Assembly: GCA_964624465.1 (NCBI GenBank)
Contig: CAZUZD010000394.1
Span: 1 to 5,435 of the forward strand
DNA: 5,435 nt
Direction: 5' to 3'
Origin: CAZUZD01 sp964624465
Lineage (GTDB): Bacteria; Planctomycetota; Planctomycetia; Isosphaerales; Isosphaeraceae
The notes beneath the pieces were generated by a model. The model saw nothing but the letters and a program-made list of their open reading frames with translations, had not been told where the DNA came from and did no database searches. Both the position numbers and the translations under genes were made by a program. Of the stretch, positions 1 to 5,435 are shown one piece after another (position 1 is the first letter of the stretch; every line of letters starts with the position of its first letter).

Positions 1-74
1 GGATGACGCTCCGCTGATCCGCCCTACCAATAGACAGGTATGGTGTAGGGCGGATCAGCGGAGCGTCATCCGCC
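1..74. repeat. REPIN-like long inverted repeat (two REP-like units head to head)
   Basis: Bases 1-27 are the exact reverse complement of bases 45-71, giving a 27-bp perfect stem around a 17-base loop (28-44). The right arm also contains its own small dyad, GGCGGAT at 49-55 against ATCCGCC at 68-74, so each arm looks like one REP-type unit and the whole like an inverted REP doublet (REPIN). The left arm would be completed by about three bases outside the window, so the element probably continues past the edge. It lies about 45 bases beyond the stop codon of the cytochrome gene, where it could also stabilise or end that transcript; any T-run would be outside the window. Intergenic palindromes built on a GTAGGG-GGAT-type core are known to be repeated in many bacterial genomes, but copy number in this genome cannot be seen here. 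Confidence 0.8.
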
Positions 75-116
75 GCGACGGCTCAAGCACCCCCGGACCG
101 AGCTCGCGCCCCCCGC

Positions 117-629
117 TCACGGTCGCGGCCCCTTCGGCTCGATCGGCACGAGGCCCTCGGAGCGCAGAGCCTCGGGCACGGGCCGGCCGGCGAGGTGGTA
201 CACGTACCCCGTGACGGCCCGCAGCTCCTCGGCGTTGAAGGCGCTGGACCACCCCGCCATCGCCGCGCCGGGCACGCCGTGCACGACCACGCCGAGCACC
301 TCCTCAGGCTTGTCCCCGTGCTGCCAGTGGGCGTCGGTCAGGTTGCCGGGCTTCGTGGGCTTGAGCGTGTCGGCGATCGGCCCGTCCCCCTTGCCGCTGG
401 CGCCGTGGCAGGTCACGCACCGGTCCAGGTAGAGCGTGCGCCCCTGCACGAGCAGGGGGTCGTTGCTGATCTCCGCCGGCGCCGGCCCCGGCGTGGGCCG
501 GAACACGATCGCCGCCAGCACCGCCAGCCCCATCAGGGTCACGAACCCGAGCACCGCCAGCCGCGCCAGGCGGCTCGGGGGCACCTCGTCGGTCGGCTCG
601 ATCGGGGCATCAGAACCCACGCTGTTCAT
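117..629 (-). CDS. Membrane-anchored mono-haem c-type cytochrome
   Basis: This 170-residue protein is a small electron carrier held at the outer face of the cytoplasmic membrane. A short acidic N-terminus (1-20) precedes one hydrophobic helix at about residues 22-43, which probably serves as an uncleaved anchor. The haem-attachment motif CVTCH is at 71-75. The following GASGKGDGP stretch is typical of the cytochrome c/CBB3-III-like class I fold. The likely distal haem ligand is Met124 in the GVPGAAMAGW segment, and a C-terminal helix (FNAEELRAVTGYVYHLAGR, about 131-149) closes the fold. The ATG at 627-629 has a GAGG 8 bases upstream, which supports the start. The gene lies 48 bases downstream of the propeller gene on the same strand, so the two may share a transcript. 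Its redox partner is not visible; oxidase or dehydrogenase genes might lie to the left. The fold assignment is firm and the specific role unknown. Confidence 0.93.
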   Translation of the reverse strand: MNSVGSDAPIEPTDEVPPSRLARLAVLGFVTLMGLAVLAAIVFRPTPGPAPAEISNDPLLVQGRTLYLDRCVTCHGASGKGDGPIADTLKPTKPGNLTDAHWQHGDKPEEVLGVVVHGVPGAAMAGWSSAFNAEELRAVTGYVYHLAGRPVPEALRSEGLVPIEPKGPRP

Positions 630-677
630 CGTCAGAACCTCGGCATCGGATTCGGGTCGAGCGGCGCGATCACTGGT

Positions 678-1769
678 TCACTCGGAGAGGCGGACGAACG
701 AGGTTCCATCGTAGCGATACAGGCCGGTGTTTCGGGTGCCCACCCAGAGGTGGCCGTCGCGACCCTCGACGATGCACCAGGCTTCGAGCGGCCCGATCCC
801 GTCCTTCGCGGCGAAGCTCTGGAAGGTCGTCCCGTCGTAGCGCCCGATCACCGTCTCGATCGGCAGGTCGTCGCGGCGTTCCAGCTCACCGAACCAGACG
901 TTCCCCGATCGATCCACCAGCCGGGGCGTCAGCAGTCCCGGTCGGGGATCATACCGGGTGAAGGTCGTGCCATCGTAGCGCCACGCCCCCTGACTTCGGG
1001 TGCCCAGCCAGAGGTCGCCGTCGCGACCCTCGACCAGGCTGCGAATCCAAAGGGCCCCCCCGGGCTTGAACTGGGTGAGGAAGGTGCCATCGAACCGGCA
1101 CAGGCCCTCCGATCCGGGTGGCATGCCGGACGCGAACCAGATGTTCCCGTGCCGGTCCTCGAGCATGCTCTCCACCATTTTCAGGCGCACGCCCGCCAGA
1201 TTCCGGACCCTGGCGTTGTCCGGGAAGGGCGTGAAGACGTCGTCCTGGCAGCACAGCATCCCGCCGCTCGTGCCGACCCAGACGGTCCCGTTCCTGGCTT
1301 CCAGCAGACTCCACACGGCGAGCTTCGCGGCGGGTGCCAGATCCAGGACCGGCAGGATCGCCCTGGACCCTCCCGGGACGGAGGCGCCGGGGAGGGGGAG
1401 AGGGAGGGAGCGGAAGGCCGTTCCATCCCACCGGCAGAGCCCGGAGTCGGTGCCGATCCAGATCCTCCCGCCCCGATCCTCCAGGAGGCACCAGACCCGG
1501 TTGCTGCTCAGGCCATCCCGGGTGGTGTACTGCGTGAACCCGTCCCGGTCGTACCGGTACACGCCCTCGCCGGTCGTGCCGAACCAGAGGTTCCCGGCTC
1601 GATCCCGGAGCCCGCAGCGCACCGTGTCGAACGGGGTGCTGCCCTGGGTCCTGGTCAACTTCGGTTTCGGCCCATCCCCGCCGATCCCGGACGGTTGCCC
1701 CTCAGGGTTCGCGCCCCCGCCGGAGAGACCGAGCACGCATACGGCGACCCAACCCCATCGAGATGTCAT
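678..1769 (-). CDS. Exported seven-bladed Reg_prop (two-component regulator propeller) protein
   Basis: This 363-residue protein consists of a short hydrophobic leader (about 8-19, probable signal peptide; no lipobox Cys), a Gly/Pro-rich linker to about 45, and seven repeats of the two-component-regulator propeller type. The repeats are centred on W62, W104, W164, W211, W254, W292 and W342, most reading D/R-x-x-G-x-x-W-x-G-T followed by a (Y/C)R(Y/W/F)DG strand. Seven repeats would make one complete beta-propeller. Blade 3 lacks the YDG strand, blade 4 carries a GMPPGSEG insertion, blade 6 is the most divergent, and a Pro-rich loop (about 122-150) separates blades 2 and 3. In well-known relatives such propellers form the periplasmic sensor of hybrid histidine kinases, usually as two propellers plus a Y_Y_Y domain. 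None of those partners is present here. The ligand is unknown. I chose the ATG at 1767-1769 because it begins a signal-like leader and has CAGGA six bases upstream; the frame stays open to a GTG at 1925, but the extra residues look non-coding. Confidence 0.88.
   Translation of the reverse strand: MTSRWGWVAVCVLGLSGGGANPEGQPSGIGGDGPKPKLTRTQGSTPFDTVRCGLRDRAGNLWFGTTGEGVYRYDRDGFTQYTTRDGLSSNRVWCLLEDRGGRIWIGTDSGLCRWDGTAFRSLPLPLPGASVPGGSRAILPVLDLAPAAKLAVWSLLEARNGTVWVGTSGGMLCCQDDVFTPFPDNARVRNLAGVRLKMVESMLEDRHGNIWFASGMPPGSEGLCRFDGTFLTQFKPGGALWIRSLVEGRDGDLWLGTRSQGAWRYDGTTFTRYDPRPGLLTPRLVDRSGNVWFGELERRDDLPIETVIGRYDGTTFQSFAAKDGIGPLEAWCIVEGRDGHLWVGTRNTGLYRYDGTSFVRLSE
731..770. repeat. Copy A of a 40-bp direct repeat inside the propeller gene
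   Basis: This stretch encodes the VEGRDGHLWVGTR core of blade 7. It matches 995-1034 at 38 of 40 positions, well above the similarity between the other blades at DNA level. Confidence 0.8.
995..1034. repeat. Copy B of a 40-bp direct repeat inside the propeller gene
   Basis: This stretch encodes the VEGRDGDLWLGTR core of blade 5 and is nearly identical to 731-770. The copies are 264 bases (88 codons) apart, which keeps the frame, so recombination between them would remove about two blades in frame. Confidence 0.8.
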
Positions 1770-1775
1770 CGGGAT

Positions 1776-1780
1776 TCCTG
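1776..1780 (-). promoter_or_regulatory. Ribosome binding site that sets the propeller gene start
   Basis: On the minus strand this reads CAGGA, six bases before the ATG at 1767-1769. It favours that codon over the upstream GTG at 1925 in the same open frame. Confidence 0.55.
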
Positions 1781-1903
1781 ACGTTCGGTTGGCAGACCGT
1801 GGGCACCCGATGCACCGATCGCGGCTGGTGCGCCACCTGAGCTGGAAGATTCCGGCCTCGCCAGAAACGGACCGCTCATCATCCAGGACCTTGGCAAGGA
1901 CCG

Positions 1904-1987
1904 GGGATCGCGCGGTCAGACCCACGGCGGTCGCCGTGACCGGTTCTGGCCCCAGGACCGCGACCGCGTCACCAGGGATCGCGCGGT
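1904..1987. other. Nested dyad cluster, possible three-way-junction RNA or operator/terminator region
   Basis: Three dyads fit together. The closing stem CGCGGTC (1911-1917) pairs with GACCGCG (1962-1968). Inside it, CACGGCG (1923-1929) pairs with CGCCGTG (1932-1938), and the nine bases at 1941-1949 pair with 1952-1960, eight by Watson-Crick pairs plus one G-U on the plus strand. Single-stranded joins are only 5, 2 and 1 bases. A 13-bp direct repeat, GGGATCGCGCGGT, flanks the set at 1904-1916 and 1975-1987. GACCGCG also occurs at 1956-1962, so an alternative pairing that disrupts the second hairpin is possible. The cluster lies about 120 bases after the TPR stop and about 140 bases before the propeller start. 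It could be a transcript-end structure, a leader element, or protein-binding palindromes. High GC raises the chance background. Confidence 0.4.
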
Positions 1988-2006
1988 GGGCAAGTTTCCG
2001 TGGAAG

Positions 2007-2030
2007 CCCTCTCGTCGGTTTCGAACCGGG
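2007..2030 (-). promoter_or_regulatory. Shared hairpin-like motif, copy 1
   Basis: On the minus strand this reads CGGTTCGA, two variable bases, CCG, a short join, then CGAGAGGG. It matches the motif at 4694-4715 at every position except the two loop bases and one inserted base. CGGTT/AACCG can pair around a three-base loop. It lies about 240 bases upstream of the propeller start. Function unknown. Confidence 0.35.
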
Positions 2031-2087
2031 GGATCTGGGTTGTCAACGGCCAGCCGCGACCCATTCGGATGCGATCAGGAATCACCC

Positions 2088-4631
2088 TCACGGCGACTGG
2101 CCGGTCAAACGTCGGGTGAGCTGGTTCGGTGGCAGGTAGCCGATGCACCACTTCAGGGCGGCGGCATTGTACTCGTCTCGCTTGTCGGGATGGAATTGCG
2201 CCAGGGTGGCCAGAAGCAAAGCCCGCCTGGCCGGGAACAGCAAGACCCCCTCGATCTGGGACACTGGCGGCGGGGCGACCGAGGCCAGCAGCTCACCCGC
2301 TGGCGCGGATTCACCGCCATTGGCCTTCAGCCAGTCTGCGGCTTTCGCACGCCAGGCCGTCGCCCCAGGATCGTTGCTGGCGGCCATCGCCCCGGCCAGA
2401 CCGACCGCCATCCAGGCCTGATCGCCTCCGAGTGTTCGCCCGGAGAGCCGGCGAGCGGCCTCGTCCAGATCTTTGCCGCGCGCGAGGATGGCTCCGATCA
2501 GGAGTTCGCTGGTGGTCTCGTTGGGCGCGCGGGCGTCGAGTTCCCGCGCCGCGCGGACGCTCTCCTCGAGCTGCCCCAGAACGTAGGTCGCCCGCTGGAT
2601 GGTCTCGAGCTTGCGGACCTCATTCTGCTCGGCGACGGGATCCTGCTGCCGGGGCAGGGGCGCCGCATCGGATTGCAGCGATCGGCCCAGCGCCATCGCT
2701 TGCTCGGTGTTGCCCGCGACCCGCCGGCCGTCATAGTCGTAGGCGGTGCCGCGGGCGATCCCGGTCCTGCCGGTCCAGCTCCCGCCCGACGTCCCACCCG
2801 AGGCCAGGGTGGCCTGATGGAGCAGCTCACGGGCCTGCTCGGCCACGGCCTCGTCCTCCAGGCGCGAGGCGAGGTTCAGCTCCTGGGTCGCCGGCGCCCA
2901 TTCGCCGCGACAGGCGTGGTGCACACCGAGCGCGAGATGTGCCCAGACCATCTGGAAGTCGGCCGCAATCGACCGGCGGTAGTACTCGGGACGCTTGCTG
3001 GCGTCGGGCTCCGCCCGGCCCCGCAGGTAGAGCAGCGCGGCGTTGGTTGGTTCGGCTTGCACGAAGCCCTCGTACTGCTGGGCAACGGCCGGGGCGCCCC
3101 GAAGCGCGGCGGCATTCCGCAGGTACTGGTCGTGCCATTCGACGACCACCGGCCTGCGGGTCAGCCCGGCGGTCAGGGTGCGGTCGCTGCGCGCCCGGTC
3201 GGAACCGGCGGCCGCCTCATACAGTCGCAACAGGCGAGGGTCGTACCGGGCCGCCTTGAGCGCCGACTCGGCCAGGGCCATCGCAACTTCAGGGTGCGAT
3301 TTCATCATCAGCTCGACCGCCGCGGCCGGCTGCATCGGTGTGATGCCTACGAGAATTTTGTCTTTTGCAGACGACAGGTTGGGCGGCGTTGTGAGCCCGT
3401 AGTCAACATGAGGCATGTGCACGAAGGTCTCACCCTGGAAACTCTTCGGTGGTTGCACCGAAGCGACCTGCTCGGACAGCGCGGCGGCCCCACCGATGTT
3501 CACCGCCCAGAAGGGCGAGCTGGTGAATCGCTCGAAGTACCCGGACGACAGGTCGATGTCGTACTCCGCCTCGATCGGCCCGGTGACCTGGACGCGGTGG
3601 CGGCCTTCAGCGAGCACGGCGGTGGCACGCTCCGACACGCTGATGGGCGGCCCGCCATCGATCCGGACCTCCGCGGGCTGCGCGAAGGCATTGACCAGGT
3701 GCAACGTGCGGTTCCGGCGAATGGACTCGTTGGAAACGAACAGAACGCCGGCCATCAGTGCAACCACCAGCGCACACCAGGCGGCTGCGCGTTGCGTCCT
3801 CGTGAACTCGGGGCCGCCGAAGAAGAGCTTCGTCAGGCCCCGCCGCGGTTCGGGCAGGATGCTGTCGATCGAGCCGAGCGCCGACTCCGACTGCCGCACG
3901 AACGCCCGGAACACCGCGTGCTGCCCGCGTTCGAGATCCTCGCGCAGCAGCACCGTGGCGAGATCGAGCGCCCCCTGATGGTCTCCGGCAGTCTGGTAGG
4001 CCCGCGCGAGCGCTTCGAGCGTGGAGAGGCTGGACTTCGCCCCCGTCCCGGGCCGTTCGAGGAAATCCAGCAATCTGCGGGCTTCGTCGAGCTGCCCTTC
4101 CGTGATCTTCTGGCGCGCCACGCCCAGGCGCGCGGAAGGGAGATCCGGCTGGATCTCCAGCGCCCGGCGATGGAGCGCGATCGCGTCCGGGTCCCCCAGA
4201 CCGTCGAGTTGCTCGGCAAGGCCGCCGATCAGGTCGGCGTTGTCCGGGAACTGCTTCAGCGCCTCCGACCGGAACTTCGCTGCCGTATCATGTTGACGCA
4301 TCCCCAGCAAGGACGCGTGGACAGCCAGCGACGATTCCGGGGTTGGATCCGCCTGATGGAGCGCCGCACGGGCTTCCGCTTCGCCGACCCGCAGCTGCAA
4401 CGCATGCTGGCTCGCGTCGACCGACTGATGCAGGCGGCAGATCGGGCACTGATCGAGGACGCGCTTCCGACCCAGCGAGACGATGGGGACGAACAGCACG
4501 ACGACCCACAAGCGAGTGTCGTACGATTCGAGCGCAACTCGCGTCTTGCACTTGACGCAGAATCCCTGCCGTGAAGACCGGTTGCGCTTGCCGTAGTAGT
4601 GCGTCCCGATCCCATTGAGTGTGCCAGGCAT
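2088..4631 (-). CDS. Zinc-ribbon / TPR / PEGA-like single-pass membrane protein
   Basis: This 847-residue protein is not one I can name, but its layout is clear. Residues 1-70 form a zinc-ribbon-like domain opening GIGTHYYGKRN, with Cys25, Cys28, Cys62 and Cys65 as likely metal ligands and a hydrophobic strand (LWVVVLFVPIVSLG, 41-54) between the pairs; similar N-termini are familiar from planctomycete proteins. Residues about 85-255 are TPR-like helices. One transmembrane helix is at about 283-300. A PEGA-like beta segment follows (about 308-350, with VRIDGG and LAEGRHRVQV), then a second helical TPR-like region (about 435-835) with a Gly/Ser-rich break near 610-620. The TPR regions suggest a scaffold for protein contacts on both sides of the membrane; topology is uncertain because Arg flanks both ends of the helix. 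The ATG at 4629-4631 starts exactly at the conserved domain and has GAGAA seven bases upstream. An ATG at 4670 and a GTG at 4694 are in frame but lack properly spaced ribosome sites. Confidence 0.85.
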   Translation of the reverse strand: MPGTLNGIGTHYYGKRNRSSRQGFCVKCKTRVALESYDTRLWVVVLFVPIVSLGRKRVLDQCPICRLHQSVDASQHALQLRVGEAEARAALHQADPTPESSLAVHASLLGMRQHDTAAKFRSEALKQFPDNADLIGGLAEQLDGLGDPDAIALHRRALEIQPDLPSARLGVARQKITEGQLDEARRLLDFLERPGTGAKSSLSTLEALARAYQTAGDHQGALDLATVLLREDLERGQHAVFRAFVRQSESALGSIDSILPEPRRGLTKLFFGGPEFTRTQRAAAWCALVVALMAGVLFVSNESIRRNRTLHLVNAFAQPAEVRIDGGPPISVSERATAVLAEGRHRVQVTGPIEAEYDIDLSSGYFERFTSSPFWAVNIGGAAALSEQVASVQPPKSFQGETFVHMPHVDYGLTTPPNLSSAKDKILVGITPMQPAAAVELMMKSHPEVAMALAESALKAARYDPRLLRLYEAAAGSDRARSDRTLTAGLTRRPVVVEWHDQYLRNAAALRGAPAVAQQYEGFVQAEPTNAALLYLRGRAEPDASKRPEYYRRSIAADFQMVWAHLALGVHHACRGEWAPATQELNLASRLEDEAVAEQARELLHQATLASGGTSGGSWTGRTGIARGTAYDYDGRRVAGNTEQAMALGRSLQSDAAPLPRQQDPVAEQNEVRKLETIQRATYVLGQLEESVRAARELDARAPNETTSELLIGAILARGKDLDEAARRLSGRTLGGDQAWMAVGLAGAMAASNDPGATAWRAKAADWLKANGGESAPAGELLASVAPPPVSQIEGVLLFPARRALLLATLAQFHPDKRDEYNAAALKWCIGYLPPNQLTRRLTGQSP

Positions 4632-4693
4632 GGCGCGGTTCTCATGAAGCGTGGCCGCAGCGGTCGCCATGCGACGAACCGGAGGCCGCGACA

Positions 4694-4715
4694 CCCTCTC
4701 GCGGAATCGAACCGC
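4694..4715 (-). promoter_or_regulatory. Shared hairpin-like motif, copy 2
   Basis: On the minus strand a GCGG/CCGC stem encloses a seven-base TTCGATT loop, followed by GAGAGGG. It is the partner of 2007-2030. It lies about 62 bases upstream of the TPR gene start, so it could be in that gene's promoter or leader. It resembles a tRNA T-arm, but no tRNA can be built around it. Confidence 0.35.
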
Positions 4716-4793
4716 ACGCCCTGGAAACGCACCCGACGCTGATCTTCTCCGTGAGATCGGAGTCCAATCAGGTCGGACAGGACATCCCGGTGG

Positions 4794-4826
4794 CGGGGCG
4801 TGCCAGAAGACCGATGCCGCGCCCCG
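4794..4826. terminator. Weak inverted repeat, possible end of aminotransferase transcript
   Basis: CGGGGCG (4794-4800) is the reverse complement of CGCCCCG (4820-4826), a 7-bp stem with a 19-base loop, 35 bases beyond the aminotransferase stop. There is no T-run after it in the direction of transcription and the loop is long, so it may be a chance feature of GC-rich DNA. Confidence 0.2.
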
Positions 4827-4861
4827 GGTTCTCCGAATGACCCATTACCTACTGCAACAAG

Positions 4862-5435
4862 TTATTGGTGCTTCTGGAAGTCCGTCGCTGCCCGAAACTC
4901 GGGATGCCTGGCCTTGAACCGCTCGATGCGGTCGTGCCGGGCGAGGGCGTCGGGCAGGAAGGCGACGGCCTGGTCGATCCGCTCGTCGGGCTCGGCGCAG
5001 CTGAACCGGAGGAACCCCGAGCCGGCGGCGCCGAAGCACTCGCCGCCCAGGCACGCGACGCCGAAGGCGTCGTCGGCCCCCTCCAGCAGGTAGAGCGCCA
5101 GGCCGTGTGAGCTGAGGCCCAGGCGGGCGCAGAGCGGCCGGACGTCGGCGAAGACGTAGAAGGTGCCCGCCGGCATCCGCGCCGTGATCCCGTCGATCGG
5201 AGAGAGCCCGGCGACGAGCCGCTCGACCTTGCGGCGGAAGCGGCCCATGTACTCGTCGCGGGTCGGCCCGTCCTGCTCGAGCGCGGCCTCGGCGGCGGCC
5301 TGCACGAACGGCGGGCTGCACGAGGCGGTGGTGTTGATCAGCTTGCCGATCGACTCGACCAGCCGCTCGTGCCCGACGGCGAACCCGATCCGCCAGCCGC
5401 TCATGCTGTACGACTTGCTGAAGGTGTACGCCGCC
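4862..5435 (-). CDS. Fold-type I PLP-dependent aminotransferase, C-terminal part (start outside window)
   Basis: The visible 190 residues are the C-terminal half of a class I/II aminotransferase, which moves an amino group between an amino acid and a 2-oxo acid in the cytoplasm. Reading in from the edge, the sequence begins with TFSKSYSMSGWRIGFAVG. The Lys in FSKSYS (codon 5414-5416) is the expected Schiff-base lysine for PLP, and the Arg of GWRIG is the usual cofactor-phosphate contact. Further on come the small-domain signature PAGTFYVFADVRP and, near the end, GSGFLRFSCAEPDERI, whose Arg (visible residue 143) matches the conserved substrate-carboxylate arginine of the aspartate aminotransferase superfamily. 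The family is usually near 400 residues, so about half is missing to the right. The ATG at 5402-5404 is inside the catalytic motif and is not the start. The substrate cannot be set from this half; aspartate-aminotransferase-like or related subgroups are all possible. Confidence 0.93.
   Translation of the reverse strand, partial: AAYTFSKSYSMSGWRIGFAVGHERLVESIGKLINTTASCSPPFVQAAAEAALEQDGPTRDEYMGRFRRKVERLVAGLSPIDGITARMPAGTFYVFADVRPLCARLGLSSHGLALYLLEGADDAFGVACLGGECFGAAGSGFLRFSCAEPDERIDQAVAFLPDALARHDRIERFKARHPEFRAATDFQKHQ

Larger units (their letters stand above)
1770..2087. other. 318-base intergenic spacer, no convincing gene
   Basis: This is the gap between the stop of the TPR gene and the start of the propeller gene. 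The open frames crossing it have no recognisable protein character. It should hold the promoter of the propeller gene and any terminator of the TPR gene, but I find no clear -35/-10 pair and no hairpin followed by a T-run. What it does hold is a series of dyads: CCTTGgCAAGG at 1889-1899, the nested set at 1904-1987, and the hairpin motif at 2007-2030. These are listed separately. Confidence 0.7.
4632..4861. other. 230-base intergenic spacer between the aminotransferase and TPR genes
   Basis: No gene is visible here. It should contain the end of the aminotransferase transcript and the TPR promoter, but no clear sigma-70-type -35/-10 pair or T-tailed terminator stands out. It holds a GATCT/AGATC dyad (4741-4745 with 4754-4758), the inverted repeat at 4794-4826 and the motif at 4694-4715. 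Confidence 0.65.

Noticed and set aside
195..1781. 528-codon open frame on the plus strand opposite the cytochrome and propeller genes
   Set aside because: It is low-complexity, crosses two well-supported minus-strand genes and the gap between them, and has no recognisable motif.
1770..1925. N-terminal extension of the propeller protein to a GTG at 1925
   Set aside because: The extra 52 residues lack any signal or domain character, would bury the signal-like leader, and the ATG at 1769 has its own ribosome site.
2020..2046. Sigma-70-type promoter on the minus strand with a perfect TTGACA at 2041-2046
   Set aside because: No acceptable -10 box lies 16-18 bases further on (the sequence there is TTCGAAACC), so the hexamer alone is not enough.
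1986..4574. 862-codon open frame on the plus strand opposite the TPR gene
   Set aside because: Its product is rich in Arg, Gly, Pro and Gln without domains, and it is the antisense shadow expected of a GC-rich gene. The minus-strand frame carries the zinc ribbon, membrane helix and TPR pattern.
4632..4694. N-terminal extension of the TPR protein to an ATG at 4670 or GTG at 4694
   Set aside because: The recognisable domain starts at the ATG at 4631. The upstream codons have no ribosome site at a usable distance; the GAGAGG by the GTG touches it.
4690..4800. Possible tRNA gene or tRNA remnant on the minus strand (T-arm-like GCGGTTCGATTCCGC)
   Set aside because: The T-arm fits, but no matching 5' acceptor strand, D-arm or anticodon arm lies at the right distance. 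The similar sequence at 2007-2030 fails the same test, so it is treated as a shared motif.
1..5435. CRISPR array, insertion sequence, or defence or biosynthetic cluster
   Set aside because: No regularly spaced repeats, transposase, nuclease or clustered enzymes are present; the genes look like ordinary chromosomal ones.

Overview
The window is GC-rich and comes from a bacterial chromosome. All four genes I support lie on the minus strand, so transcription runs right to left. The likeliest host is a planctomycete, possibly of the Isosphaeraceae type. This is an inference from the composition, from the N-terminal zinc-ribbon domain of the large TPR protein (a GIGTHYYGKRN-like opening with two CxxC pairs), and from the stand-alone two-component-regulator propeller beside a membrane c-type cytochrome. 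No rRNA or other marker confirms it.

In transcription order (right to left): (i) 5435-4862 holds the C-terminal 190 residues of a fold-type I PLP aminotransferase, whose start lies beyond the right edge. (ii) 4861-4632 is a 230-base spacer with weak inverted repeats and one copy of a short hairpin-like motif. (iii) 4631-2088 encodes an 847-residue membrane protein with an N-terminal four-Cys zinc ribbon, TPR-like helices, one transmembrane helix, a PEGA-like beta domain and a second TPR-like region. (iv) 2087-1770 is a 318-base spacer with no convincing gene. It holds a second copy of the hairpin-like motif and a compact nest of dyads that could fold as a three-way junction, flanked by a 13-bp direct repeat. 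(v) 1769-678 encodes a probably exported protein made of seven Reg_prop repeats, enough for one complete seven-bladed beta-propeller. (vi) 629-117 encodes a membrane-anchored mono-haem cytochrome c, 48 bases downstream of the propeller gene and probably co-transcribed with it. (vii) At the left edge, 1-74 is a perfect 27-bp inverted repeat that looks like a REP doublet (REPIN-like element).

No complete defence, mobile or biosynthetic system is visible. The propeller and cytochrome are the only pair whose spacing suggests an operon. The propeller has no kinase, transmembrane or effector domain of its own, so it may work as a periplasmic binding or scaffold protein beside the cytochrome, but nothing in the sequence gives its ligand. 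The aminotransferase and TPR protein are separated by larger gaps and show no obvious functional link. The most unusual material is non-coding: the REPIN-like palindrome, the nested dyads at 1904-1987, and the motif shared by the two larger spacers.
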